Of a stretch of DNA of 64,000 nucleotides, positions 1 to 8,818 are shown piece after piece. The notes beneath the pieces are model-generated. The model saw nothing but the letters and a program-made list of their open reading frames with translations. It searched no databases and was not told the DNA's origin. Where the stretch lies: contig NZ_JARNTX010000002.1 of assembly GCF_029433095.1 (NCBI RefSeq), positions 1,302,001 to 1,366,000 of the forward strand, read 5' to 3'. Within the stretch, counting starts at the first letter, position 1, and each line of letters starts with the position of its first letter. The translations under genes and the position numbers were made by a program. Source of the DNA: Hymenobacter sp. YC55. GTDB lineage: Bacteria; Bacteroidota; Bacteroidia; Cytophagales; Hymenobacteraceae.

Positions 1-186
1 CTGCTGCTCGACCGGTTTGTGGATTCCGCTTTCGGCGGTTCGGCCATGAAGATGGTGATGCAGGCCTTGGGCAACCACCCAACCTCTGCCGACGAGCTAG
101 CGCAAATCAGAAGCTTGCTCAACCAAATTGAAGAACAGCGCAACGGCAACTCCACCTCTAAACCCCAGAACGATGAGCCTGCTTGA
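1..186 (+). CDS. BlaI/MecI/CopY family transcriptional repressor, C-terminal part
   Basis: These are the last 61 codons of a gene that enters from the left edge. The visible part reads LLDRFVDSAFGGSAMKMV and then a Gln/Glu/Asn-rich helix, which is the usual dimerisation end of BlaI/MecI/CopY winged-helix repressors. The DNA-binding half is outside the window. The stop (184-186) lies 14 bases inside the next gene, which starts with ATG at 173, so the two are translationally coupled like blaI-blaR1. By family knowledge it represses its operon until the sensor peptidase causes its removal. The signal and targets cannot be read here. Confidence 0.8.
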   Translation: MLLDRFVDSAFGGSAMKMVMQALGNHPTSADELAQIRSLLNQIEEQRNGNSTSKPQNDEPA

Positions 187-2809
187 ACAATTTGGGTCGC
201 CGGCGCTGATTCGCGCTTTGGGTTGGACGTTGCTGCACTCAGTTTGGCAGGGTGCCCTCGTGGCTCTTACGGCCGCCACGCTGCTTATGCTGCTGCACCG
301 CCACGCTGCCGCCTTACGCTACCGGGTAGCAGCTGGCGCCATGCTTACACTGCTGGCCCTGAGCGGCCTCACGTTTGGCTATTACTACTTCGCCTTCAAA
401 CCTGCCGATACTTCGCTTCAACTAACCGAAGCACCAGTTGTACTGTCTGCTGAGATAGGGGAGGGAGTAGCTACAACGAAAAGCGCTATCGGGACGGTGC
501 CAGAAGGGGTAGTAGCCACTGCCAACGAGGTGGTGACCACTGAGGAGCCGAGCCGCCTGCAACAGCTTCTAACGCAAGGGCAACTCTACCTGGAGCGTAA
601 CATGCCGTTCGTGGTAGTAGCCTGGCTGCTCGGAATGCTGGCGATGACGCTACGCTTCTTAGGCGGTTTGGCTTATGTGCAGCGGCTGCGGCGCTACCGC
701 GTGGCCGCCTTGCCCGAGCAGTGGCAGACGCGCCTCGACGCGCTGGCCGCCCGCACCAACCTACGCCGGCCCGTGCAAATTCTGGCCTCCGGGCTCGTAC
801 CGGGCCCCCTGGTGATTGGTTGGTTGAAACCGGTGGTGCTACTTCCTATGAGCGCCGCTTCAGGTTTATCAGGAAGTGAGTTGGAGGCTATTCTGGCCCA
901 CGAGCTGGCTCACGTTATGCGCCGCGACTATTTGTTCAACCTGCTGCAATCTGTAGCCGAAATCCTGTTCTTCTATCATCCGGCCGTGTGGTTCCTGTCG
1001 GGCTGTTTGCGGACCGAGCGCGAAAACTGCTGCGACGACATTGCCACCGAACTCTGTGGCGACTCGCTGGTGCTGGCACAGGCGTTGGCCTCGCTGGCCG
1101 CTTTGCAGCACGCTCCTGCTAGCCGGACGCCCGAACTGGCCATGGCCGCGGCCGGGCAGCCAGGTTCCTTGCTAAGCCGCGTACGCCGGCTGGTGCAGCA
1201 CCGGGCAGCGGCTCCTACCTTCTCCGATGGTTTTTGGGCGGCCTGCGTGGTGCTATTGAGTGTTGGGTTGCTTACCGTAAGCACGGTGCTTTCGTTGAGT
1301 GCTGCCTCATTTAGCCGCCCCGCTACTCTAGCGGCCGAGACTACGTCTCCCGAAGTGAATAGCGAGGTTGCCGAAGCGGAAGCAGTGAAAGATGCGCCAG
1401 AAGCCGAAGGCGTCGTTGAGCTGCAAGGCCAGGCGCAAGACGCAGGCTATGAGCCCGGCAATACCAAGGCGGTAGATGATACCGTTGTGGTGTACGCCCA
1501 AACCAACCCGAAGCTGCTCACCAAATCTGGCAAGGCCCGCCTCAACGAAATCAAAGGCCTGACAGTGGTAGTGAAAGACGAGAGTGGTGCTATTTCCGAG
1601 GTGTACGTAGACGGGAAAAAGCTGCCTGCCGCCGAATTGCCCGCTTATCGCGAGGCACTGGCCAAAACGGAGAAAGCTAACGCCGCCGCCAAAGCCCAAG
1701 CAAATGGTCAGCAAGATCAATCAGACCGCATGGCTACGCTCTCGAACCGCATGGCAGCGGCGGCGCTAGCAGGCCAAGCACCAAGTGCTGCCGACGCCGA
1801 AGAACTGTCGAAGCTAGCGCTGACACAATCAGGGGCATATGTGGAGATGGAGCAGGATTTGCGTGAGCACACCCAAGCTTTGCAAAAGTCATTTGAAACA
1901 GCCGAGAAGTCACTGAAAGAGCAACTGTCCAAGCAGAACCTCAACCAGCTAGAGCGGCAGCAGTTACAAGAGAACTTGCAGGAACTGCGCATGGAGCACA
2001 CCGAAGAGATGGCGCAAGTCGAGGAGGACCAAGACCAAATTCGCCGCGACATGGAACAAGCTAAGCGTGACCAAGAGCAGGCTCACCGCGACCGGGAGCA
2101 AACCCACCGTGATGCCGAACAGGCCCGCCGCGACCAAGACCAAGTTCGTCGCGACCGGGAACAGGCGCAGCGCGATAAGGAACAAGCCAAGCGCGACAAA
2201 GAGCAAGCCGCTTGGTACAAAGCCCTGACGGGTGAGCTAGTGAAAGATGGCTTGATCCGGGACCCTAACAACTTCAGCTTTTCTCTAAGCCAAAAAAGCA
2301 TGTCGGCAAATGGCAACAAGCAGTCGGATGCTATGCGGGATAAGTATTTGAAGCTGTACGAGGACCGCATGGGCCGGAAACTAAGTGCTACTGGTTCGAT
2401 GAACATTCAGCAGCATAGCAACAGCAACAACACTTTTGCTTACAGCGACATGCCGCCCGTTCCGGCCCCGCCGCTGCCTCCCGTGCCGCGCACGCCGGCT
2501 GTACCCCGTACACCAGCCGTGCCGCGCACGCCCATCACGCCACGCACGCCAGCCGTGCCTCGCGTACCGGCGGCGCCACGCCCTCCACAAATTGATTCCG
2601 ACCGGATTCGCGAGGAGTTGCGGCAGGATGGCCTGCTGGACAAGGATGAAAAAAGTTTCTCGCTTCAGCTTAACAGCAAAGGCCTGACAGTAAACGGTGC
2701 AAAGCAGCCCGATGCCCTTGCTAACAAGTACCGCAAGCTGCTAGGGCACTCTACGGATTCCAAAAACAGCAAATCTTCTTCAACTATTGACATAACGGTG
2801 AGTGAGTGA
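173..2809 (+). CDS. M56 family (BlaR1-like) membrane sensor metallopeptidase with coiled-coil and duplicated C-terminal module
   Basis: An 878-residue BlaR1/MecR1-like protein. Hydrophobic helices lie near residues 13-41, 50-73, 143-165 and 353-376. The zinc site HELAH is at 243-247, followed by the downstream acidic ERENCCDD region typical of M56 peptidases. In the family, signal sensing outside activates the inner peptidase, which relieves repression by BlaI. There is no penicillin-binding domain here. The C-terminal half has eight perfect xRDxEQx heptads (624-679), a Pro-rich VPRTPA hexapeptide stretch (about 761-805), and two copies of a roughly 42-residue module (about 688-729 and 815-857) sharing DGL, FSL, NG-KQ and KY positions. 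I chose ATG at 173 because it overlaps the repressor stop. An in-frame ATG at 128 would lie deep inside the repressor gene. Confidence 0.85.
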   Translation: MSLLEQFGSPALIRALGWTLLHSVWQGALVALTAATLLMLLHRHAAALRYRVAAGAMLTLLALSGLTFGYYYFAFKPADTSLQLTEAPVVLSAEIGEGVATTKSAIGTVPEGVVATANEVVTTEEPSRLQQLLTQGQLYLERNMPFVVVAWLLGMLAMTLRFLGGLAYVQRLRRYRVAALPEQWQTRLDALAARTNLRRPVQILASGLVPGPLVIGWLKPVVLLPMSAASGLSGSELEAILAHELAHVMRRDYLFNLLQSVAEILFFYHPAVWFLSGCLRTERENCCDDIATELCGDSLVLAQALASLAALQHAPASRTPELAMAAAGQPGSLLSRVRRLVQHRAAAPTFSDGFWAACVVLLSVGLLTVSTVLSLSAASFSRPATLAAETTSPEVNSEVAEAEAVKDAPEAEGVVELQGQAQDAGYEPGNTKAVDDTVVVYAQTNPKLLTKSGKARLNEIKGLTVVVKDESGAISEVYVDGKKLPAAELPAYREALAKTEKANAAAKAQANGQQDQSDRMATLSNRMAAAALAGQAPSAADAEELSKLALTQSGAYVEMEQDLREHTQALQKSFETAEKSLKEQLSKQNLNQLERQQLQENLQELRMEHTEEMAQVEEDQDQIRRDMEQAKRDQEQAHRDREQTHRDAEQARRDQDQVRRDREQAQRDKEQAKRDKEQAAWYKALTGELVKDGLIRDPNNFSFSLSQKSMSANGNKQSDAMRDKYLKLYEDRMGRKLSATGSMNIQQHSNSNNTFAYSDMPPVPAPPLPPVPRTPAVPRTPAVPRTPITPRTPAVPRVPAAPRPPQIDSDRIREELRQDGLLDKDEKSFSLQLNSKGLTVNGAKQPDALANKYRKLLGHSTDSKNSKSSSTIDITVSE
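2042..2209 (+). repeat. Eight tandem 21-bp coding repeats (xRDxEQx heptads)
   Basis: Inside the M56 sensor gene, eight consecutive codon heptads encode xRDxEQx: RRDMEQA, KRDQEQA, HRDREQT, HRDAEQA, RRDQDQV, RRDREQA, QRDKEQA and KRDKEQA. The period is exactly seven residues, as expected for a straight charged coiled coil. Codons vary between copies, so the array is old enough to have diverged at DNA level while the protein pattern was kept. Confidence 0.9.
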
Positions 2810-3145
2810 ATCGCCGCGCCGGTCGCTGCTGCAACAGCGGCCGGCTTTTTTTTGCGAGCAGCGTTCAGTGCGAAAAAATAGTTGGAACCTCTTGTAACCA
2901 ATTGCAAAAAGAGGAGTGTAGGCGTCGCCGAGGCTTGTATTCAGGGGCACCTTTGAGCAACAAATAAGTAGGCGAGGCAACGGTTGTGCCATCGTTTGCA
3001 TCTATGGCATCAAATATTAAGGATACTCATTTTATAGGGCAGTAGAGTACGTGCTTTTTCACTTCTGACTCCGGGTGCCAGCCCTTGTTGACTGGCTTAG
3101 AAAATCTACCATTTTGAAACACTCCTATCTCGCCATTTTGTCGTG
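2810..3145. other. Intergenic region, 336 bases
   Basis: Apart from the terminator at 2818-2853, I see no gene, repeat or perfect TAnnTTTG element. A near match, TACCATTTTG (3110-3119), has one extra base between TA and TTTTG and is the best promoter candidate for the DUF5916 gene. Confidence 0.5.
2818..2853 (+). terminator. Rho-independent terminator after the M56 gene
   Basis: An 11-base stem (2818-2828 with 2835-2845, one G-U type mismatch) is followed by eight T residues at 2846-2853, nine bases after the M56 stop codon. Confidence 0.8.
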
Positions 3146-5716
3146 ATGCGCCACTGCTTTGTCTTTATTTTTTGGCTGAGCAGTATGCTGCTGGCCAACT
3201 CGGGGCTTGCTCAGCAACCTGCTACTGCGAAGGCCACAGAAGCCATTGACGCCAAAGTGCCAGCGCCCAAGCGCCAGTTGCAAGCCGTGCGCATCACCGA
3301 AAGTATCAAGCTCGATGGCTTGCTCGATGAAGCTGTTTGGCAACAGGCCACCCCGGCCACCGACTTCATTCAGAATCGCCCCAACCCTGGTCCGCACGAA
3401 AAACATCCCACAGAAGTACGCATCCTCTACGACGACGCCAACCTCTACGTCGGGGCCATCATGCACGACGTGAATGCCGATTCCATTCCGCAGGAGCTAT
3501 CCGCGCGCGACGACTTTGGCAATACCGACTTCATAGCCATCTTCCTCGATACCTACCACGATAAGCTCAACGGCTATGGGTTCTTCGTAACAACGGGCGG
3601 CGTGCAGATGGACTGCCGCTACTCGCCAGCCGGCGGCGAAGATTTTGCCTGGAACGCCGTATGGGATTCTCGTACCGCTATCAAAGGCACCGATTGGGTT
3701 GCCGAAATGCGCATTCCGTACTCGGCTATTCGTTTCAGCGCCACCACCGAGCAACTGTGGGGTCTTAACTTCATGCGGCGGCGCAAGCGCGAAAACCAAG
3801 ACTTCTTCTGGAACGAAGTGCGGCCCGCCGTGGATGGCTTCGTGAACCAGTGGGGCGAGCTGAGGGGCGTGCGCGACATCAAGCCGCCGCTGCGCCTTTC
3901 TCTTACACCCTATGTGTCGAGCTACGTGAACCACAACCCGCTGAACGCGGAAGGCACGCGCCGCACTACGACCAGCTTCAACGGCGGCGCCGACATCAAG
4001 TGGGGTATCAACGAAAGCTTCACCCTCGATGCAACTCTAGTACCCGATTTTGGGCAGGTACAGAGCGACAACCAAGTACTCAACCTGTCGCCGTTTGAGG
4101 TGCAGTTCAACGAAAACCGCCAGTTCTTCACCGAAGGCACCGAGCTATTCAACAAAGGCAACCTGTTTTACTCGCGGCGGGTAGGGGCCACGCCCATTGG
4201 GTTCTATGAAGTAGCCGTGGGCGAAGACGAGAAGCTGGTGAAAAACCCTGCGGAAACGCGCCTGCTCAATGCCACCAAAATATCGGGCCGCACCAGCAAA
4301 GGCTTGGGCGTGGGGTTGTTCAACGCCCTCAGCAACGACGTGTACGCCACCATTCGTAACACCGAAACCGGGGAAGAACGGTCGGTGAAAACGCAGCCGT
4401 TCAGCAACTACAGCATTGCGGTGCTCGACCAGAGTCTGAAAAACAACTCCTACGTCAGCCTCATCAATACCAACGTGACCCGCGCGGGCAGCACCTACGA
4501 CGCCAACGTGACGGGCGGGCTGTTTCGCTTCGCCAACAAGAAAAACTCGTACGCGCTGGATGGCCGCATTGTGTACTCGCGCCGCCGGGGAAAGGTGTTC
4601 GGTTCGGAAAAGGAAATCGACGACCAAGATGGCTACAAGTACCAGATAGGCTTCGGCAAAATCAGCGGTGCCTTCACCTGGGGCTTCAACCACGGCATCG
4701 AGTCGGACCGCTACAACCCCAACGACCTGGGTATTTTGTTCGGCAACAACAATATCTCCCAGAACATCTACGCCAACTACAACAAGTACAAGCCGTTTTG
4801 GAAGGTGAATAACCTTTACACCTGGAGCGAAATCACGCAGTCGTTGCTCTATAAACCCACGCGCTACCAAGACGTTAGCATTTCGGGCGGCGCGCAAACC
4901 ACGTTCACCAAGAGCTTCATCACCACCGGCTTCAACATAAATATCGACCCCACGAAAAACGACTTCTACGAGCCGCGGGTGTTCCCGCTCGGCGAGTATT
5001 ATGTGCGGGTGCCGAGCAGCGTCAACGTGGGAGGCTTTATGTCGACGGATTACCGCAAGAAACTGGCTTGGGATGTGAATGGCGGTATTCGTACCTACGC
5101 CGAAGACGACCGGCTGCCGCGCCCACGCCGGATGGGCTACGGTCTTGCAGTGTCGCCGCGCTACCGCGTCAACAACAAGCTCAACTTCCGCTATAATATC
5201 GAGTGGGACTACAAGCTCAACCAGATTGGCTACGTAAACGGCGGCATGGACGAAGGCGAACCACTTGACCAGGAATTCATTGGCCAGGTGATTTTGGGGC
5301 GCCGCAACGTGGTGACGGTTTCCAACGTGCTGTCGATGGCGTACACCTTCTCCAACCGCATGTCGTTCACGTTCCGCACCCGGCACTACACCAGCAACGT
5401 GCTCTACCAGGATTTTGCCCGCCTCACGCCCGGCGGCAACGAGGAACTGGTCGATTACCGCCGCAACCGCGACAACACCTACAACGCCTTCAACATCGAT
5501 GCAGTGTATTCGTGGTGGTTTGCGCCGGGTTCGCAAATCAGCGTGGTGTGGAAAAACGCCAACAACCCCGACTACGACTACCGCTCTGGCAACGAGGCGA
5601 CACCGCTTTACTTCAACAACCTAAGCAACACCATCAACACGCCGCACAACAACTCGGTGTCCATTAAGGTGCTGTACTACCTCGATTACCTGGCGTTGCG
5701 GCCGAAGAAAGGGTAG
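3146..5716 (+). CDS. DUF5916 domain-containing outer-envelope protein (CBM9-like domain plus beta-barrel)
   Basis: An 856-residue protein with an N-terminal signal peptide that ends near LANSGLAQ. A CBM9/DOMON-like sandwich follows (about residues 45-240, beginning IKLDGLLDEAVWQQA), then a long DUF5916 region rich in alternating aromatic and polar strands that looks like a membrane barrel. DUF5916 proteins are common in Bacteroidota and their role is not established. Binding of carbohydrate or another ligand at the surface is a guess from the CBM9-like domain. ATG at 3146 is preferred to the adjacent GTG at 3143. The gene stands alone between the M56 operon and the VOC gene. A long antisense open frame covers its middle and is a codon-bias shadow. 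Confidence 0.88.
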   Translation: MRHCFVFIFWLSSMLLANSGLAQQPATAKATEAIDAKVPAPKRQLQAVRITESIKLDGLLDEAVWQQATPATDFIQNRPNPGPHEKHPTEVRILYDDANLYVGAIMHDVNADSIPQELSARDDFGNTDFIAIFLDTYHDKLNGYGFFVTTGGVQMDCRYSPAGGEDFAWNAVWDSRTAIKGTDWVAEMRIPYSAIRFSATTEQLWGLNFMRRRKRENQDFFWNEVRPAVDGFVNQWGELRGVRDIKPPLRLSLTPYVSSYVNHNPLNAEGTRRTTTSFNGGADIKWGINESFTLDATLVPDFGQVQSDNQVLNLSPFEVQFNENRQFFTEGTELFNKGNLFYSRRVGATPIGFYEVAVGEDEKLVKNPAETRLLNATKISGRTSKGLGVGLFNALSNDVYATIRNTETGEERSVKTQPFSNYSIAVLDQSLKNNSYVSLINTNVTRAGSTYDANVTGGLFRFANKKNSYALDGRIVYSRRRGKVFGSEKEIDDQDGYKYQIGFGKISGAFTWGFNHGIESDRYNPNDLGILFGNNNISQNIYANYNKYKPFWKVNNLYTWSEITQSLLYKPTRYQDVSISGGAQTTFTKSFITTGFNINIDPTKNDFYEPRVFPLGEYYVRVPSSVNVGGFMSTDYRKKLAWDVNGGIRTYAEDDRLPRPRRMGYGLAVSPRYRVNNKLNFRYNIEWDYKLNQIGYVNGGMDEGEPLDQEFIGQVILGRRNVVTVSNVLSMAYTFSNRMSFTFRTRHYTSNVLYQDFARLTPGGNEELVDYRRNRDNTYNAFNIDAVYSWWFAPGSQISVVWKNANNPDYDYRSGNEATPLYFNNLSNTINTPHNNSVSIKVLYYLDYLALRPKKG

Positions 5717-5740
5717 GGGTGTGCGTTGCGCGCCAGCTTC

Positions 5741-5748
5741 TACCTTTG
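5741..5748 (+). promoter_or_regulatory. -7 promoter element TACCTTTG of the VOC gene
   Basis: A perfect match to the Bacteroidota -7 consensus TAnnTTTG, followed by C. The ATG of the VOC gene starts only six bases later (5755), so the transcript should be leaderless or nearly so. No TTG -33 element was found at the right distance. Confidence 0.65.
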
Positions 5749-5754
5749 CGTGCT

Positions 5755-6144
5755 ATGAGCCAACACATCGGAGCCTTGACGCTGCTCGTGCGTAATTACG
5801 ACGAAGCAATAGCCTACTACACCAACGTACTAGGGTTTGAACTGCTAGAAGACACCAACCAAGGCAATGGGAAACGGTGGGTGGTAGTGGCGCCCGCCGG
5901 TGCCGCTACCCACCTGCTACTGGCCCAAGCCGCTACCGAAGAGCAGGCCCAACACATCGGAAACCAGGCAGGAGGCCGGGTGATTCTGTTCTTGCACACC
6001 ACCGACTTTGCCGCCGATCATGCGGCTATGCAAGCGCGGGGCGTGCAGTTTCTGGAAGAGCCGCGCCACGAAAGCTACGGCAGCGTGGCCGTGTTCCAGG
6101 ACCTTTACGGCAACAAGTGGGACTTGCTAGGGCCGCGCCCTTAG
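5755..6144 (+). CDS. VOC family protein (glyoxalase/bleomycin-resistance fold)
   Basis: A 129-residue single-domain vicinal-oxygen-chelate protein. The first half has VRNYDEAIAYYTNVLGFELL and the second ends with VFQDLYGNKWDLLGPRP, the usual glyoxalase/dioxygenase fold signature. Two such beta-alpha-beta-beta-beta modules (about 6-60 and 75-126) form one metal cup per dimer. The substrate is not recognisable. ATG at 5755 is chosen over the upstream GTG at 5719 because the promoter element (5741-5748) lies between them. The gene converges on meaB with only four bases between the stops. Confidence 0.85.
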   Translation: MSQHIGALTLLVRNYDEAIAYYTNVLGFELLEDTNQGNGKRWVVVAPAGAATHLLLAQAATEEQAQHIGNQAGGRVILFLHTTDFAADHAAMQARGVQFLEEPRHESYGSVAVFQDLYGNKWDLLGPRP

Positions 6145-6148
6145 CACG

Positions 6149-7126
6149 CTATAACCCCAACAACTCGGCGGCAGCCCCGAAGGCGGACTGCTGGCCGTTT
6201 AGTACGCGCTGCTGCACGGCGGGTAAGTGCTGCTGCACTTCGGGGCGGGCAAAAAACCGAGTTTCGAGGGTTTCCCGAATGGTTTCGTGGAGCCAATGCA
6301 GGTTTTGCTCCTGCCGGCGCTGCTGGAAGTAGCCGCTAGTTTGCGTTTGCTGCACGTACTGCTCCACAATGCCCCACACTTCGGGCACCCCCGCGCCCGT
6401 CAGGGCCGAGCTAGTGGTGACGACGGGCGACCAGGCGCTAGGAGCCAGCGGGAAGAGGTGAAGGGCGTTTTGGTATTCGCGGCGGGCCCGGCGGGAAGCT
6501 AGTTCGTTGTCGCCGTCGGCTTTGGTGATGGTGACGGCATCGGCCATTTCCATGATGCCTTTCTTGATGCCTTGCAGCTCGTCGCCGGCCCCGGCCAGCA
6601 TCAGGAGCAGAAAAAAATCAACCATGCTGTGCACGGCGGTTTCGCTCTGGCCAACGCCTACGGTTTCCACAAAGATGACGTCGTGGCCAGCAGCTTCGCA
6701 GAGGGCCATGGCTTCGCGCGTGGCCCGCGTAACGCCGCCTAAGCTGCGCCCAGCCGGCGAAGGGCGGATAAAAGCCTGCGGGTGCGCAGCCAGCAAATTC
6801 ATGCGGGTTTTGTCGCCGAGGATGCTGCCGCCGCTGCGCTGGCTGCTGGGGTCGACGGCCAGCACGGCCAGCCGGCGGCCTTGGGTGTTCACCAGGTGCA
6901 AGCCCAACGCCTCAATAAACGTGCTTTTGCCCACTCCCGGCACGCCCGTAATTCCTACCCGCACCGAGCGGCCCGCGTGGGGCAGCACGGCGTCGAGGAC
7001 CTGCTGGGCCAGTGCTTGGTCGGTAGGTAACGTGCTTTCCACTAGTGTAATGGCACGGCTCAGCATGACACGGTTGCCACTCAGGACGCCGTTGGTGTAC
7101 TCGGAAACGGAAAAGCGCTTGGCCAT
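6149..7126 (-). CDS. meaB: Methylmalonyl-CoA mutase-associated GTPase MeaB
   Basis: A 325-residue G3E-family GTPase. The P-loop GVPGVGKS is at residues 61-68, followed by DPSSQRSGGSILGDKTRM, ETVGVGQSE (G3 region) and TKADGDN (the NKxD-equivalent base site). MeaB, also called ArgK/YgfD, guards methylmalonyl-CoA mutase by gating adenosylcobalamin loading and ejecting inactive cofactor. The mutase subunits are at 30197-34350, not next to it. ATG at 7126 is used rather than the TTG one codon earlier. It is divergent from the DUF5723 gene. Confidence 0.93.
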   Translation of the reverse strand: MAKRFSVSEYTNGVLSGNRVMLSRAITLVESTLPTDQALAQQVLDAVLPHAGRSVRVGITGVPGVGKSTFIEALGLHLVNTQGRRLAVLAVDPSSQRSGGSILGDKTRMNLLAAHPQAFIRPSPAGRSLGGVTRATREAMALCEAAGHDVIFVETVGVGQSETAVHSMVDFFLLLMLAGAGDELQGIKKGIMEMADAVTITKADGDNELASRRARREYQNALHLFPLAPSAWSPVVTTSSALTGAGVPEVWGIVEQYVQQTQTSGYFQQRRQEQNLHWLHETIRETLETRFFARPEVQQHLPAVQQRVLNGQQSAFGAAAELLGL

Positions 7127-7187
7127 CAAGACGTAGAACGGAGAGGAGCTTCAGCAGGAATAAAACAATGGTATCAGCGTAATACGC

Positions 7188-7216
7188 TTGCAAACTAGCT
7201 CATAATAGTACATTTG
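7188..7216 (+). promoter_or_regulatory. Promoter of the DUF5723 gene (TTG, 18 bases, TACATTTG)
   Basis: A TTG at 7188-7190 and a perfect -7 element TACATTTG at 7209-7216 are separated by 18 bases, close to the usual Bacteroidota spacing. The start codon candidates follow 26-44 bases later. The promoter lies in the divergent space with meaB. Confidence 0.65.
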
Positions 7217-7241
7217 AAGAAATCGGTTGTTCTTTTCCGCT

Positions 7242-8672
7242 ATGGCAAACTTTACGCAAATGCACGTCGCCGTGAATAAGCTTCGCTCCTTCACACTGGC
7301 GGCCCTTCTACTAGGAACTACGGTTTCGGTACAGGCCCAAAACGAGATAAGCAATTTCACGGCAACCGGCCGCGGCGGGGTAGCCACTACTTTTGCTACC
7401 GACTACCAAGCCATTGGTATCAACCCCGCCAACCTTGGACGGGTAGGTGGGGCCCGGTTCGCGTTTACCATTGGGGAATTCGGGGCCGGAATAAGCTCGA
7501 AGTCGCTCACGCGTGACCAGTTGCGCAATTTTGTGTACAACACCAACGACGAGCTAACGCCGGCCCAGAAGCAGGAGCTAGCCCGCGGCTTCACCTCCGA
7601 TAATGCCCTCAACCTGAATGCCGACGCAACAACGCTGGGCTTAGCCGTGCAGATACCAGCTTTGGGAGGCATTGCCATCAGCAACCGGGTGCGGTCCGTT
7701 GGCCACGTCGAGCTAAACAGAAACGCAGCGGAATTGCTGTTTCTGGGTAGGGATGCTCCTATCTATGCTACGGCCAGTGCCAGCAACATTCCGTTGGTAT
7801 CGGAGGCGTTGGATGGTACGAAGCTTCAATTTTCTGCCCTCAATGAGTTCAACATTGCCTGGGGTAAGCGCATTGTCGATTTGCCTTTGTTTCAGTTGTC
7901 TGCTGGGGCAGGCTACCGTTATATCCAAGGGGTTGGTGTCATAGACGTGCGCGTGAAGCCCGGGGACTTGCAGGCGTATAGCTCCTTGTCGGCGGTGTTC
8001 GATATCAACTACGGCAGTTTGACCTCCGACCCGAATTTCAACTTCGAAGCCCGCACCAACGGCTTGCAACCCGTGGGCCACGGCAACGGCTTCGACCTGG
8101 GTTTGTCGGCGGAAGTGGGCAAGATCGTGCGGTTGGGTGCGGCCGTTACGGATATGGGCAACATGACCTGGGAAGGCAACTTGCTTACGGCCAACGACCA
8201 GAAGCTGAAGCGTCTCAAATCGGCCGGCGTGGGGAGCTACGACTTTTTCAAGGAAGCCGCTGAAATCTTCGCCTCTGGCACCGACAGCCTATTTCAGTAC
8301 CAGACCGGTCAGGACCGCAAAGCTAAACTGCCAACCAAAATGCGGTTGGGTGCCGGCTTCCGTATCAGCGAGTTTTTCGAAACCGGCCTCGACGTGACGC
8401 TCCCCCTCAACAACGTGGCGGGCAACATCACGTCGCCCTTCGTTGGCGCGGGCCTCGACTACAAGCCCGTAAGCTGGCTGCGCCTGAGTAGCGGCGTATC
8501 GGGCGGGGCGGGCTACGGTATCGGTATTCCGCTAGGCCTGACTGTTGCTACCAGCGTTTATGAAGGCGGCATCAGCACCCGCGACATAGCCGGACTTTTT
8601 GCCAATAAAGACCCATATATATCTGTGGCCGCCGGGTTCCTGCGCTTTAAGTTTGGCGGTAAGACGCAGTAG
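7242..8672 (+). CDS. DUF5723 family outer-membrane beta-barrel protein
   Basis: About 476 residues. A signal peptide (core FTLAALLLGTTVSVQAQ) is followed by TGRGGVATTFATDYQAIGINPANLGRV, the PorV/FadL-like barrel start that marks DUF5723 proteins, and then repeated amphipathic beta strands ending in FLRFKFGG. DUF5723 proteins are predicted outer-membrane barrels with no assigned function. ATG at 7242 is taken as start. ATG at 7260 is also possible and would give a more ordinary signal peptide. The gene is alone, ends before a bidirectional hairpin, and has its own promoter at 7188-7216. Confidence 0.8.
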   Translation: MANFTQMHVAVNKLRSFTLAALLLGTTVSVQAQNEISNFTATGRGGVATTFATDYQAIGINPANLGRVGGARFAFTIGEFGAGISSKSLTRDQLRNFVYNTNDELTPAQKQELARGFTSDNALNLNADATTLGLAVQIPALGGIAISNRVRSVGHVELNRNAAELLFLGRDAPIYATASASNIPLVSEALDGTKLQFSALNEFNIAWGKRIVDLPLFQLSAGAGYRYIQGVGVIDVRVKPGDLQAYSSLSAVFDINYGSLTSDPNFNFEARTNGLQPVGHGNGFDLGLSAEVGKIVRLGAAVTDMGNMTWEGNLLTANDQKLKRLKSAGVGSYDFFKEAAEIFASGTDSLFQYQTGQDRKAKLPTKMRLGAGFRISEFFETGLDVTLPLNNVAGNITSPFVGAGLDYKPVSWLRLSSGVSGGAGYGIGIPLGLTVATSVYEGGISTRDIAGLFANKDPYISVAAGFLRFKFGGKTQ

Positions 8673-8718
8673 ATCCTAGAATTTGTAAAACAGCTTTGCC
8701 ATAACGGGTATAGCGCAA

Positions 8719-8754
8719 AAAGCCCTTGCTGATGGTATCATTAGCAAGGGCTTT
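8719..8754. terminator. Bidirectional terminator hairpin between convergent genes
   Basis: A perfect 12-base stem (8719-8730 with 8743-8754) has A residues before it and T-rich sequence after it, so it can end transcripts of the DUF5723 gene on the plus strand and of the beta-propeller gene on the minus strand. Confidence 0.8.
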
Positions 8755-8818
8755 GGCTTTTCAGTAAAGCTTAGTTAGATAAACCGTCTTGAGCTGTAGA
8801 AGATAACTCTACACTCAC

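Noticed and set aside
1..2809. Beta-lactam resistance locus
   Set aside because: The sensor has no penicillin-binding domain and no beta-lactamase gene is visible, so the signal is probably something else.
4145..5536. Long open frame on the minus strand (about 460 codons) inside the DUF5916 gene
   Set aside because: It is antisense to a clear gene, and its translation is a low-complexity Val/His/Ala-rich shadow with no domain.
5755..6144. VOC protein as methylmalonyl-CoA epimerase, because meaB is next to it
   Set aside because: The genes converge rather than share an operon, and the LYGNKWDLL ending is that of general glyoxalase-like proteins, so the specific call is not supported.
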